From contig DUUG01000060.1 in assembly GCA_012841675.1 (NCBI GenBank), positions 1 through 6,745 on the forward strand: 6,745 bases of DNA, given 5' to 3'. The translations under genes were made by a program, and so were the position numbers. This DNA comes from Clostridiales bacterium (lineage in GTDB: Bacteria > Bacillota > Clostridia > Oscillospirales > QAMX01). This document shows positions 1 through 6,184 of the stretch, piece by piece. Within the stretch, counting starts at the first letter, position 1. The number at the start of each line of letters is the position of its first letter. The notes beneath the pieces are model-generated. The model saw only the letters and a program-made list of their open reading frames with translations. It did not search any database and was not told the DNA's origin.

Positions 1-229
1 GAACAGAGATAAGCTCAATGTTTCGCTTATGCTGGGCCTTGGCGGTTCGGTGGATATTTATGCCGGGAAAGTGGAGCGCGCGCCGCAGTTTTGGCAAAAA
101 ACGGGGCTGGAATGGTTCTACCGCATGATGAAACAGCCCAAGCGCGCCAAACGCATACTTGGCTCGCTACCGCCATTTATGCTGGCCGTTTACAAGGAAA
201 AGCGGGCAGAAAGGAAGGCCGCCCGATGA
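1..229 (+). CDS. WecG/TagA/CpsF-family glycosyltransferase, C-terminal fragment
   Basis: This is the last 75 codons of a gene that begins before the window; the reading frame is open from base 2 and stops with TGA at 227-229. The visible end contains GLGGSVDIYAGKVERAPQFW followed by a GLEWFYRMMKQPKRAKR stretch. That matches the C-terminal signature of the WecG/TagA/CpsF family (G-x-G-G-x-x-D-x-x-A-G, then R-A-P, then GLEW-x-x-R). Members transfer N-acetylmannosamine or a related sugar to undecaprenyl-diphosphate-linked GlcNAc, at the cytoplasmic face of the membrane, for wall teichoic acid or other surface polymers. The catalytic part lies outside the window, so the exact sugar cannot be judged. 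The stop overlaps the ATG of the next gene (ATGA), suggesting translational coupling. The family call is firm; the specific name tagA is not. Confidence 0.85.
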   Translation, partial: NRDKLNVSLMLGLGGSVDIYAGKVERAPQFWQKTGLEWFYRMMKQPKRAKRILGSLPPFMLAVYKEKRAERKAAR

Positions 230-903
230 GCCAAGGAAAGCTGGTTGTCATCGAAGGGGTAGACGGAACGGGCAAAACCACGCAGCACGAAAGGCTTTTG
301 TCCCGCCTGGCAAGTGAGGGTATGGCCCATGCCAGCGTTTCCTTTCCCCGGTATGAGCGCACGGCAGGAAAACTCATTTCCGAGTATCTTTCCGGCGGCT
401 TCGGCACAAACCCCGGCGACGTCAACGCCTACGCGGCGTCGTCGTTTTACGCCGTAGACCGGTTTACCTCCTTCCGGCAAGAGCCATGGGGAGAGTGTTA
501 CCGTATGGGCGGGCTTGTTGTGCTGGCACGCTATACCACCTCCAACGCCATCCATCAGGGGGCGAAGCTTCCCCAAGAGGAACGGGAAGGTTTTTTCGCC
601 TGGCTGGAGGATTACGAATATAATAAGCTGGGGCTGCCGCGGCCTGATCTCGTTTTTTACCTGAAGGCGCCGATTGAGACAGCCCTTTTCCACATTGCCA
701 AGCGGGCCGAAGAGGAAAACACGCCGGCCGATATCCACGAACGAAACCTTGCCTATTTTACCGCCTGCGCCGAAAGCGGGGCGGCCGCCGCTTCCTATTT
801 TGGCTGGCAAGAGGTGGAAGTGACTCAAAACGGACGGTTTTTGCCCATAGATGAAATTCACGAAAAAATATACAGCGCTCTTCAGGAACGGAAGCTGCTT
901 TGA
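226..903 (+). CDS. tmk: dTMP (thymidylate) kinase, divergent DRY motif
   Basis: A 225-residue protein that by family would phosphorylate dTMP to dTDP with ATP in the cytoplasm, an essential step in dTTP synthesis. The P-loop GVDGTGKTT lies at residues 11-19, followed by the clostridial-type segments VNAYAASSFYAVDR (66-79), RYTTSNAIHQ (102-111) and DIHER (169-173); length is normal for the family. The ATG at 226 is chosen because AAGGAAGG sits 7 bases upstream and the P-loop then falls at its usual place. An upstream in-frame ATG at 91 would add 45 residues encoded inside the preceding gene. Odd points: the family's DRY motif reads ARY (Ala101), the usual YLD-x-P strand reads YLKAP (Lys147), and the family's HERD reads HERN (Asn174). 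The reading frame is otherwise intact. Kinase function is likely but the missing Asp makes full activity uncertain. Confidence 0.9.
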   Translation: MSQGKLVVIEGVDGTGKTTQHERLLSRLASEGMAHASVSFPRYERTAGKLISEYLSGGFGTNPGDVNAYAASSFYAVDRFTSFRQEPWGECYRMGGLVVLARYTTSNAIHQGAKLPQEEREGFFAWLEDYEYNKLGLPRPDLVFYLKAPIETALFHIAKRAEEENTPADIHERNLAYFTACAESGAAAASYFGWQEVEVTQNGRFLPIDEIHEKIYSALQERKLL

Positions 904-910
904 CAGCATC

Positions 911-917
911 GAAAGGA
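911..917 (+). promoter_or_regulatory. ribosome binding site for the DUF2156 gene
   Basis: GAAAGGA lies 9 bases before a TTG at 927, and this decides the start. The alternative in-frame TTG at 900, overlapping the tmk stop, has only a poorly spaced AGGA upstream and would add nine residues without family resemblance. Confidence 0.6.
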
Positions 918-926
918 TGCGATTTT

Positions 927-1877
927 TTGCAATACCGCGCGATTACGCTGGCCGATAAAGAGCAGGCCGAGGACTGTATTGCGGCCTCAGGCTCTATGGC
1001 TTGTCATACGTCGTTTGTCAACTTATATATGTGGAGAAAGGTGTTTCCTTCGGAGATTGCCTTTTCCGACAGATTTTTATTTCGAAGAGCAAAACAAAAA
1101 GGCGAAACCCGCCACTATTTCCCCTTGGGACAAGGGGATCTTGACAAAGCTTTTGAAAAAATTTTGGAACAGGATTCAAACCCTGTTTTTGTGGGGCTTT
1201 CCAAAGAACAGACGGAGATTTTGTCCCATCGTCTGCCCCATTTAAACTACACCTTTACCGAATTTCGGGACAATGCAGACTATATCTATGAAACGAAAGC
1301 GCTAATTTCCCTTTCGGGGAAAAAGCTTCACAGCAAGAAAAATCATTTAAACCGCTTTATGAGAACCTATGAAGGCCGGTGGGAAACCGTGCCTATTTCC
1401 TCGGAAAATTTGCACCTTGTCCGGGCTTTTCACAAAGAATGGTGTAAAAAGAACGGCTGCAAGGGCTGCAAGAGCGGCAAGAGCTTGCATGGCGAATACT
1501 GTGCCGTTATGGAAGCGCTGGAGGAGTACGATGCCCTAGGCTTAAAAGGGCTTCTGCTTTTTGTGGACGGAAAGCCTGCGGCCTATTCTTTTGCCTCCAA
1601 AATTAACGACCGTTTGGCCGATGTGCATGTGGAAAAGGCGGACACGGAGATTGACGGCTCCTATACCGTTATCAACCAGCAAATGGCCAAGAAGGTTCTC
1701 TCCTCCTTTCCCTATGTGAACCGGGAGGAGGATATGGGAATTCCCGGTTTGCGCAAGGCAAAGGAATCTTACCGCCCGGCTATTTTGCTTATGATGCACC
1801 GGGGCGTTCCCGAGGCGTTAGCATCGGCGCAGATAACAAGCGAGGCTCGTTCGGGAGTGCGGGTGCGGGCCGTATGA
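927..1877 (+). CDS. DUF2156 protein, MprF C-terminal-domain-like acyl/aminoacyl transferase
   Basis: A 316-residue soluble protein of the DUF2156 family, related to the catalytic domain of phosphatidylglycerol lysyltransferase (MprF), which moves amino acids from aminoacyl-tRNA to lipid. Visible family landmarks are the N-terminal Y-R-x-I-T-L-x-D-K, the RDNADYIYET segment (114-123), the LSGKKLHSKKNHLNRF stretch (129-144), LGLKGLLLFVDGKPAAY (204-220), and VNREEDMGIPGLRKAKESY near residues 264-282. There are no membrane segments, so unlike MprF it is not a flippase fusion. The acceptor is unknown for most stand-alone members. A cysteine cluster, Cys173-x4-Cys178-x2-Cys181, is encoded by short tandem repeats. 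It starts with TTG, follows tmk closely, and overlaps the next gene by ATGA at 1874-1877. The last roughly 15 residues look unconserved. The family assignment is firm; the substrate is unknown. Confidence 0.85.
   Translation: MQYRAITLADKEQAEDCIAASGSMACHTSFVNLYMWRKVFPSEIAFSDRFLFRRAKQKGETRHYFPLGQGDLDKAFEKILEQDSNPVFVGLSKEQTEILSHRLPHLNYTFTEFRDNADYIYETKALISLSGKKLHSKKNHLNRFMRTYEGRWETVPISSENLHLVRAFHKEWCKKNGCKGCKSGKSLHGEYCAVMEALEEYDALGLKGLLLFVDGKPAAYSFASKINDRLADVHVEKADTEIDGSYTVINQQMAKKVLSSFPYVNREEDMGIPGLRKAKESYRPAILLMMHRGVPEALASAQITSEARSGVRVRAV
1455..1481 (+). repeat. in-frame 9-bp tandem repeat encoding a Cys-Lys-Gly cluster
   Basis: Two perfect copies of GGCTGCAAG (1455-1463 and 1464-1472) are followed by a degenerate third copy, AGCGGCAAG (1473-1481). 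The unit is three codons long, so copy number could change without breaking the frame. It encodes GCK-GCK-SGK within the DUF2156 protein. Confidence 0.7.
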
Positions 1878-2662
1878 TCGCTTTCGCAAAAGAATCCGAC
1901 AGAACGGCCTGTCAAGCGCTTTTTGCCCAGGTGTTTGGAGATCCGCTTGCCTATATAGAGGGCGTGTTTGACATTTTTTTTAAGGAAGCATCTTGTCTTG
2001 TCTATAAAGAAGAAGGGCAAGTAGTTTCCATGGTGCTTTTGCCTTCCCTTGGCATCGGGCCATATCGGGCCGGGTATATTTACGGCGCGTGTACTCTGTC
2101 TTCCTTTCGAGGCGGCGGGCGCATGAGCCGGCTTATGGAGGCCGCTTTGGTCACCATGGAAAAAAGGGGCGACGATTTTGCCTTTCTTGTCCCTGCAGAG
2201 GAAGGGCTTATTTCCTATTACGCCCGGTTTGGATTTTCCCCGGGGTTTTACCAAACAGAAGGCAAGGTTTTGCGGAAAAAAGCAGAAATATCTCCTGCTA
2301 AAAGGGCAAAACAGGCAGATTTCGCAAAAATTCACAACATATACCAGCAGGAAAACAAAGGGTTTTTATCCATCAACCGTGACCCGGCGTTTTACGAAAG
2401 CTATCAAACACTCTCTGCGCCGGACGGGTTTTATGTCTGCCCGGACGGGTATGCCTACGTGGATGGCTCGGGAAAGGTGCCTGTCCTTCGGGAAGTCGGC
2501 GGCGATTTTGAGAAGGTCGCCTTTGCGGTTATGGCAGCACTTAATGTTCCTGCGCTTCAGTTTCGATTGCCGGCGGAGGAAGGTTTTGTTTTTGGCTGTG
2601 TCCGTCCGGTGTGCGGACAGGTGCCGAAAGTGCCCCTTCGCTTTAGCTTACTTTGGGATTAG
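1874..2662 (+). CDS. GNAT-family N-acetyltransferase
   Basis: A 262-residue protein with a GNAT fold. The acetyl-CoA-binding motif A is visible as the beta-strand YIYGACTLSSFRGGGRMSRL (residues 68-87), matching the family pattern of a strand, then (Q/R)-x-x-G-x-G/A, then a helix. It is followed by FAFLVPAEEGLISYYARFGF (102-121), typical of the Clostridia GNAT proteins whose second half is an extra C-terminal domain. The loop reads RGGGRM where relatives usually have RGKGLM or similar, but the key glycines are present. It should transfer an acetyl or other acyl group from CoA to an amine; the acceptor cannot be read from sequence. The ATG overlaps the stop of the DUF2156 gene, and no strong ribosome binding site is at the usual spacing, so its translation is probably coupled. 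Only a residual GNAT-like fold is expected from about residue 140 onward. Confidence 0.85.
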   Translation: MIAFAKESDRTACQALFAQVFGDPLAYIEGVFDIFFKEASCLVYKEEGQVVSMVLLPSLGIGPYRAGYIYGACTLSSFRGGGRMSRLMEAALVTMEKRGDDFAFLVPAEEGLISYYARFGFSPGFYQTEGKVLRKKAEISPAKRAKQADFAKIHNIYQQENKGFLSINRDPAFYESYQTLSAPDGFYVCPDGYAYVDGSGKVPVLREVGGDFEKVAFAVMAALNVPALQFRLPAEEGFVFGCVRPVCGQVPKVPLRFSLLWD

Positions 2663-2685
2663 AATGGAAAAGGGAGGTATCTCCT

Positions 2686-3228
2686 ATGGTCGTTATACTA
2701 CTGGCTGACGGATTTGAAGAAGTGGAGGCTTTGGCCCCGGCGGATATTCTGCGCCGCATGGGTCTATCTGTGGTGCTGGCGGGCATTTCGGGCCGGCAGG
2801 TCACAGGGGCACACGGGATTGTTATCACTGCCGATAAAACTTTAAATCAAATCAAAAAAGAAACGCCTGCCATGGTGATTTTGCCCGGCGGGATGCCGGG
2901 GGCTAAAAATCTGGCCGCCTCCTCGGCTGTTGCCGATCTGCTTTTAAAAACGCATAAGGCCGGCGGCGTTCTCGGCGCTATCTGCGCCGCGCCTATGGTG
3001 CTTGGCAAGCTGGGGTTATTGCAGGGGAAGAAAGCCACCTGCTACCCGGGCTTTGAGGAGGATTTGACGGGAGCGGAAGTCCTGCCCAAAGAGAAACTCG
3101 TTGTAGACGGAAATATTGTGACGGCAAGAAGCGCCGGCGCGGCCATGGATTTCGGCTTTGCCTTGGGAGCGCTTTTAAAAGACGAGGCGGAGGCCAAATT
3201 TGTCCGCCGCTCTATGTATATCGAATAA
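2686..3228 (+). CDS. DJ-1/PfpI (ThiJ/YajL) family protein
   Basis: A 180-residue, single-domain protein close to human DJ-1 and E. coli YajL in length. The N-terminal strand with ADGFEEVEA places the conserved glutamate at Glu14 (DJ-1 Glu18). The nucleophile elbow GAICAAP puts the reactive cysteine at Cys100 (DJ-1 Cys106). The C-terminal half has VTARSAGAAMDFGFAL (145-160), matching the family's TSRGPGT-x-(F/M)-(E/D)-F-A. Family members have been assigned roles in oxidative or carbonyl stress, chaperone and glyoxalase/deglycase activities, several of them disputed, so no reaction is assigned here. The ATG at 2686 is chosen because AGGGAGG lies 8 bases upstream. An earlier in-frame ATG at 2653 falls inside the GNAT gene and would add an unconserved extension. 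It is the last gene of the plus-strand run, 23 bases after the GNAT gene, and is followed by a strong hairpin. Confidence 0.92.
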   Translation: MVVILLADGFEEVEALAPADILRRMGLSVVLAGISGRQVTGAHGIVITADKTLNQIKKETPAMVILPGGMPGAKNLAASSAVADLLLKTHKAGGVLGAICAAPMVLGKLGLLQGKKATCYPGFEEDLTGAEVLPKEKLVVDGNIVTARSAGAAMDFGFALGALLKDEAEAKFVRRSMYIE

Positions 3229-3230
3229 CG

Positions 3231-3264
3231 CCATTTACCCCGGCAAGAAGGCCGGGGTAAATGG
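3231..3264. terminator. perfect 14-bp hairpin between convergent genes, candidate bidirectional terminator
   Basis: The arm CCATTTACCCCGGC (3231-3244) is exactly complementary to GCCGGGGTAAATGG (3251-3264) across a 6-base loop, and a single bulged G allows two more pairs outside. It starts two bases after the DJ-1 stop and lies 23 bases past the stop of the minus-strand microprotein gene, so it fits between two genes that point at each other. Neither strand has the T-run expected of a classic intrinsic terminator, so it may instead act as a transcript-end stabiliser. Confidence 0.65.
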
Positions 3265-3287
3265 GCGTATGCGCCTTGGATGTAAGT

Positions 3288-3383
3288 TTAGTTGTTGCAG
3301 CAGAAAGTCACGAAAAATACAACGGCAGCAGCAATCAGCAGAACCCAGAGGCAGAAGTTGTCGTCCATCGCATTGCAACGCAT
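3288..3383 (-). CDS. 31-residue Cys-rich single-pass membrane microprotein
   Basis: Read on the minus strand, an ATG at 3383-3381 opens 31 codons ending in TAA at 3290-3288. The product begins MRCNAMDDNFCLW, has a hydrophobic stretch of about 16 residues rich in Val, Leu, Ala and Phe (roughly 12-27), and ends TFCCNN. Cysteines are at residues 3, 11, 28 and 29, so they flank the membrane segment on both sides. GGAAAGG ends 11 bases upstream of the ATG, and a sharp hairpin lies just beyond the stop. I do not recognise a named family. Very short hydrophobic proteins with Cys pairs at the end are common in Clostridia and Bacilli, some of them spore-associated, but that link is inference. An internal ATG at Met6 lacks a ribosome binding site. 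There is no good alternative gene on either strand here. The ORF is short, so chance must be considered, but its membrane profile, ribosome binding site and terminator agree. Confidence 0.6.
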   Translation of the reverse strand: MRCNAMDDNFCLWVLLIAAAVVFFVTFCCNN

Positions 3384-3442
3384 AATAGAACCAACCTTTC
3401 CAAAATTATATTGCTTTTCTGAGGTCTTGAAGGACTTCGCTT

Positions 3443-3471
3443 TATACTATGCCACACGGTGAAAAAGTGTT
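3443..3471 (-). promoter_or_regulatory. sigma-K-like promoter candidate for the microprotein gene
   Basis: On the minus strand AACA (3471-3468) is separated by 16 bases from CATAGTATA (3451-3443). This fits the Bacillus sigma-K pattern as I recall it: mACm, 16 bases, CATAnnnTA. It would give a leader of about 50 bases before the microprotein ATG. The motif is short, so chance is possible, and nothing shows directly that the organism sporulates. Confidence 0.3.
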
Positions 3472-3536
3472 CCCGCCCCTTTTACCGGAAAAATGATGGA
3501 AATATTTATATTAACCGCAAAAAGCGGCGGTAGTTT

Positions 3537-3542
3537 AGAGGA
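3537..3542 (+). promoter_or_regulatory. ribosome binding site deciding the mltG start
   Basis: AGAGGA lies 7 bases before the ATG at 3550. In-frame ATGs at 3493 and 3496 have only weak purine-rich sequence upstream and would add residues that do not look like a signal or family sequence, so 3550 is preferred. Confidence 0.7.
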
Positions 3543-3549
3543 TACAACC

Positions 3550-4824
3550 ATGAGCAAAAAAAAGAAACGTTTTACCCTGCGTAGGCTGCTTCGGAACCTA
3601 GGGTTGCTTCCCCCTCCGGCACGGCGAAATGCCCCGGCGCAGTCATCTGATCGTCCGATTTCCCACGTGCAGGCGGAAAACGCAACGGAAGAAAGCGCAT
3701 TGGCCCATGCAGAGGAAGATGCGGCGTCTGCGGCGCCCAAGGGAGATCCGCGCAAGGCGGGCTGTCTTTTCACGTTGACGTATACGGCGCTTATTATGGG
3801 GCTTGCCGTATTGCTTGCAGGGTTTTTAATTATTTCCGCCAACGATGTCTTTGCCTTAGTCAAAGAGGATCGGGAGGCCGTTATTGTCATATCTGAGACG
3901 GATACGGTGAAGGAAGTTTCGCAAGCCTTAGGCGAGGCGGGGCTGATTCGCTACCCGTCTTTGTTCCGCATGTTTGCGGATGTGTCCGGCATGGATGAAA
4001 ATATCGCCCCGGGCGAATATACATTAAACGCCACTATGGACTATCGCACCCTTCTTCGGAAGATGCAAAAGAAGAGGGCCGGCCGGGAAGTCGTCACGGT
4101 GGTCATCCGGGAGGGCATGACCCAGAAGGATATTTTCGCCCTGCTGGAAGAAAAGGGTGTTTGCGAGGCATGGCGGCTGGAGGGCGCGGCCCGGTATTAC
4201 GACTACTCCTACAGCTTTGTCAAAGGGCTTCCTTATACGCCCACACGGCTGGAGGGGTACTTGTTCCCCGACACCTATAATTTCTATGTGAACGACAACC
4301 CCATTTCCGTCGTCGGCAAATTTTTAGCCAACTTTAACCGCAAGCTGACGGTGGATATGAAGGCGAGGGCGGAAAACATCGGCTATTCCATCCACGATAT
4401 TGTGATTATCGCCTCCATGATTGAAAGAGAGGCCAAATTCGACGAGGAGCGGCCGCTGGTTTCCTCCGTCATCTATAACCGTTTAAAAAGCAACAACTTC
4501 CCGTTTCTGCAAATTGACGCAACGGTCCAATATGCCCTGCCGGAGTACAAAGATGTGCTTACCCAAGAGGATTTAGAGATTGACAGCCCCTATAACACCT
4601 ACAAAGTGAGGGGCTTGCCCGCAGGGCCCATTAGCAATCCCGGATTGGCGGCCATCCGCGCCGCTTTGTACCCGGAGGAAACGGGCTATTACTACTATGT
4701 GGCCAGGAAAAACGGCTATCACTATTTCTCGAAAACGCTGGCCGAGCATAACAAGGCCATTCAAAAGGCCAACAGCGAAGAAATCGAAACAACGCCGGAA
4801 GCTCCTGCCAATATAGAGGGATAA
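3550..4824 (+). CDS. mltG: endolytic murein transglycosylase MltG
   Basis: A 424-residue YceG/MltG-family protein. It cleaves nascent peptidoglycan glycan strands endolytically at the outer face of the cytoplasmic membrane and so helps set glycan length. Order of parts: a basic N-terminus (KKKKRF, then RRLLR), a charged low-complexity cytoplasmic region of about 50 residues rich in Ala, Glu and Asp, one membrane helix near residues 73-96, then the extracellular LysM-like and catalytic domains. Hallmarks are LEGYLFPDTYNF (234-245), IIASMIEREA (286-295) with the presumed catalytic Glu292, SSVIYNRL (305-312), QIDATVQYAL (321-330) and SPYNTYKVRGLPAGPISNPG (346-365). The cytoplasmic tail makes it longer than E. 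coli MltG (about 340 residues), as in several Gram-positive homologues. The next gene starts one base after its stop, so the two are probably co-transcribed. No convincing vegetative promoter is visible upstream; TATACT at 3443-3448 lacks a matching -35. Confidence 0.95.
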   Translation: MSKKKKRFTLRRLLRNLGLLPPPARRNAPAQSSDRPISHVQAENATEESALAHAEEDAASAAPKGDPRKAGCLFTLTYTALIMGLAVLLAGFLIISANDVFALVKEDREAVIVISETDTVKEVSQALGEAGLIRYPSLFRMFADVSGMDENIAPGEYTLNATMDYRTLLRKMQKKRAGREVVTVVIREGMTQKDIFALLEEKGVCEAWRLEGAARYYDYSYSFVKGLPYTPTRLEGYLFPDTYNFYVNDNPISVVGKFLANFNRKLTVDMKARAENIGYSIHDIVIIASMIEREAKFDEERPLVSSVIYNRLKSNNFPFLQIDATVQYALPEYKDVLTQEDLEIDSPYNTYKVRGLPAGPISNPGLAAIRAALYPEETGYYYYVARKNGYHYFSKTLAEHNKAIQKANSEEIETTPEAPANIEG

Positions 4825-4825
4825 T

Positions 4826-6046
4826 ATGCAAACAATGGAGCTTTTGTCCCCGGCGGGGAATAGGGAAAAACTGGATATGGCTCTTGCCTACGGCACCGAC
4901 GCTGTTTATCTTGCGGGCGGCGCTTTTGGCATGCGCGCCCAGGCGGGCAACTTCTCCGACGAGGAGCTTGCCCTTGCCTTTGAAAAAATACACAAAATGG
5001 GCAAAAAGGGCTATGTAACCGTCAATGTTCTGCCGAAAAATGAGGATTTGCACGGTTTGCCCGCGTTTTTATCCCTTTTGGAAGACCTCCGCGCCGACGG
5101 GATGATTTTGTCTGATCTGGGCGTTTTGGCCCTTGCCAAGCAATATGCGCCAAACGTGCCCATTCACATATCCACTCAAGCAAGCGTTCGCAACGTAGAA
5201 GCGGCCAAGCAGTGGGTTACGTTAGGGGCCTCCCGAATCGTTTTGGCCCGAGAGCTTTCTTTAGGCGAGATTGCCCAAATTCGCGCCGGGCTTCCTTCCG
5301 AAGTGGAGCTGGAGGCCTTTGTCCACGGGGCCATGTGCGTTTCCTTTTCGGGAAGGTGCCTTTTGTCGAATTTCATGACCGGCAATAGAGATGCCAACCG
5401 GGGCGAATGCACCCAGCCCTGCCGCTGGCAGTATGCCCTTGTGGAGGAAAAGCGCCCCGGGCAGTATTTTCCCGTAGAGGAAACAAAGGAAGGCACCTAT
5501 ATCCTAAACGCCAAAGACCTCTGCATGATCGAGCACCTGCCGGCTTTAAAAGAAGCGGGCGTTTCCTCCTGCAAAATCGAAGGGCGCATGAAATCCTCCT
5601 ATTATACGGCGGTGACAACTAACGCCTACCGCATGGCATTGGATCAGATGGCAAAGGATCCAGAGTGGACATGCCCTGCGGAGTTAAGAGCAGAGCTGGA
5701 AACCGTATCCCATCGGCCCTATTGCACAGGGTTTTACTTTGGCGACGTAAAAAACAACGAATCCCACGCCGAGGGCGGGTATATCCGAACCTGCGACGTG
5801 GTGGCTGTGGTGACAGGGCCGCCGAAAAACGGCCTATACCCTGCTGTTTTGAAAAATAAATGCCGTGTAGGAGAAGAGCTTTCGCTTCTCTGCCCGGGGC
5901 TCCTGCCGAAGAATTTTACCCTTTCGGCGCTATTCACCGAAAACGGCGAGACAACCGAGGAAATTAAAACCCCGCGTTCCTCTTTTTGGCTGCCCCTGCC
6001 CGGGGGACCGCCGGTCAACGCCATAATCCGAAGGGAAATTTCCTGA
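4826..6046 (+). CDS. U32-family protein, TrhP/RlhA-like RNA hydroxylation factor
   Basis: A 406-residue protein historically labelled 'peptidase U32'. The better supported role for close relatives (TrhP of E. coli and B. subtilis, RlhA of E. coli) is prephenate-dependent hydroxylation of tRNA uridine-34 or 23S rRNA cytidine. It starts ELLSPAGNREKLDMAL (5-20), as expected. The core motif at 161-201 shows ELEAFVHGAMCVSFSGRCLL, then SNFMTG and NRGECTQPCRW, with Cys171, Cys178, Cys195 and Cys199, probably an iron-sulfur site. A second conserved segment, LNAKDLCMIEHLPAL (227-241), is followed by KIEGRMKS (250-257) and an N-A-Y-R stretch. Length is near the usual 400-450. GAGGG ends 5 bases before the ATG at 4826; Met4 at 4835 is a possible alternative start. 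In B. subtilis the mltG homologue yrrL lies just before trmR (yrrM) and the U32 genes yrrN and yrrO. Here trmR is absent between them and only one U32 gene is present. Confidence 0.9.
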   Translation: MQTMELLSPAGNREKLDMALAYGTDAVYLAGGAFGMRAQAGNFSDEELALAFEKIHKMGKKGYVTVNVLPKNEDLHGLPAFLSLLEDLRADGMILSDLGVLALAKQYAPNVPIHISTQASVRNVEAAKQWVTLGASRIVLARELSLGEIAQIRAGLPSEVELEAFVHGAMCVSFSGRCLLSNFMTGNRDANRGECTQPCRWQYALVEEKRPGQYFPVEETKEGTYILNAKDLCMIEHLPALKEAGVSSCKIEGRMKSSYYTAVTTNAYRMALDQMAKDPEWTCPAELRAELETVSHRPYCTGFYFGDVKNNESHAEGGYIRTCDVVAVVTGPPKNGLYPAVLKNKCRVGEELSLLCPGLLPKNFTLSALFTENGETTEEIKTPRSSFWLPLPGGPPVNAIIRREIS

Positions 6047-6184
6047 AAGTCTCCCAAAATAGCCTTGGGAACACGGACGGGCTAAAACGAATATACTGGG
6101 AAAAGAAGGATAAATTTTTCGTTTTATTTTCATAAAATCGTGTTTTTCTGCCTTCTGCTGATTTAGCTTTAAAGGAGTAACTGT
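6047..6184. other. AT-rich intergenic region with inverted repeats
   Basis: These 138 bases separate the U32 gene from the next transcription start. A short hairpin (TCCCAA at 6052-6057 with TTGGGA at 6065-6070) has no T-run and is a weak terminator candidate. A 9-bp inverted repeat, TAAAACGAA (6083-6091) and TTCGTTTTA (6118-6126), surrounds TATACT at 6092-6097, but no convincing -35 box is seen at the right spacing. AAAGGAG at 6171-6177 is the ribosome binding site for the following gene. Confidence 0.5.

Noticed and set aside
190..909. Long minus-strand open frame (239 codons) opposite tmk
   Set aside because: It lies almost entirely opposite a convincing dTMP kinase, has no recognisable domain, and arises from that gene's codon bias.
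900..926. TTG at 900 as the start of the DUF2156 gene, overlapping the tmk stop
   Set aside because: It lacks a well-spaced ribosome binding site and adds nine residues that do not resemble the family; GAAAGGA before the TTG at 927 fits better.
3200..3385. Plus-strand 61-codon frame across the hairpin and microprotein region
   Set aside because: It begins inside the DJ-1 gene, crosses the terminator stem and has no ribosome binding site or recognisable sequence.
3405..3410. Perfect TATAAT on the minus strand just before the microprotein gene
   Set aside because: The transcript would start inside the ribosome binding site, and no -35 box is seen at 16-18 bases, so it is probably chance in an AT-rich patch.
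6034..6043. GGAAATTTCC palindrome at the end of the U32 gene
   Set aside because: It is short, mostly inside the coding sequence, and explained by the codons there; no other evidence of a binding site.
6052..6070. Small hairpin after the U32 stop as an intrinsic terminator
   Set aside because: The stem is only 6 bp with a 7-base loop and no T-run follows, so it is too weak to list as a terminator.
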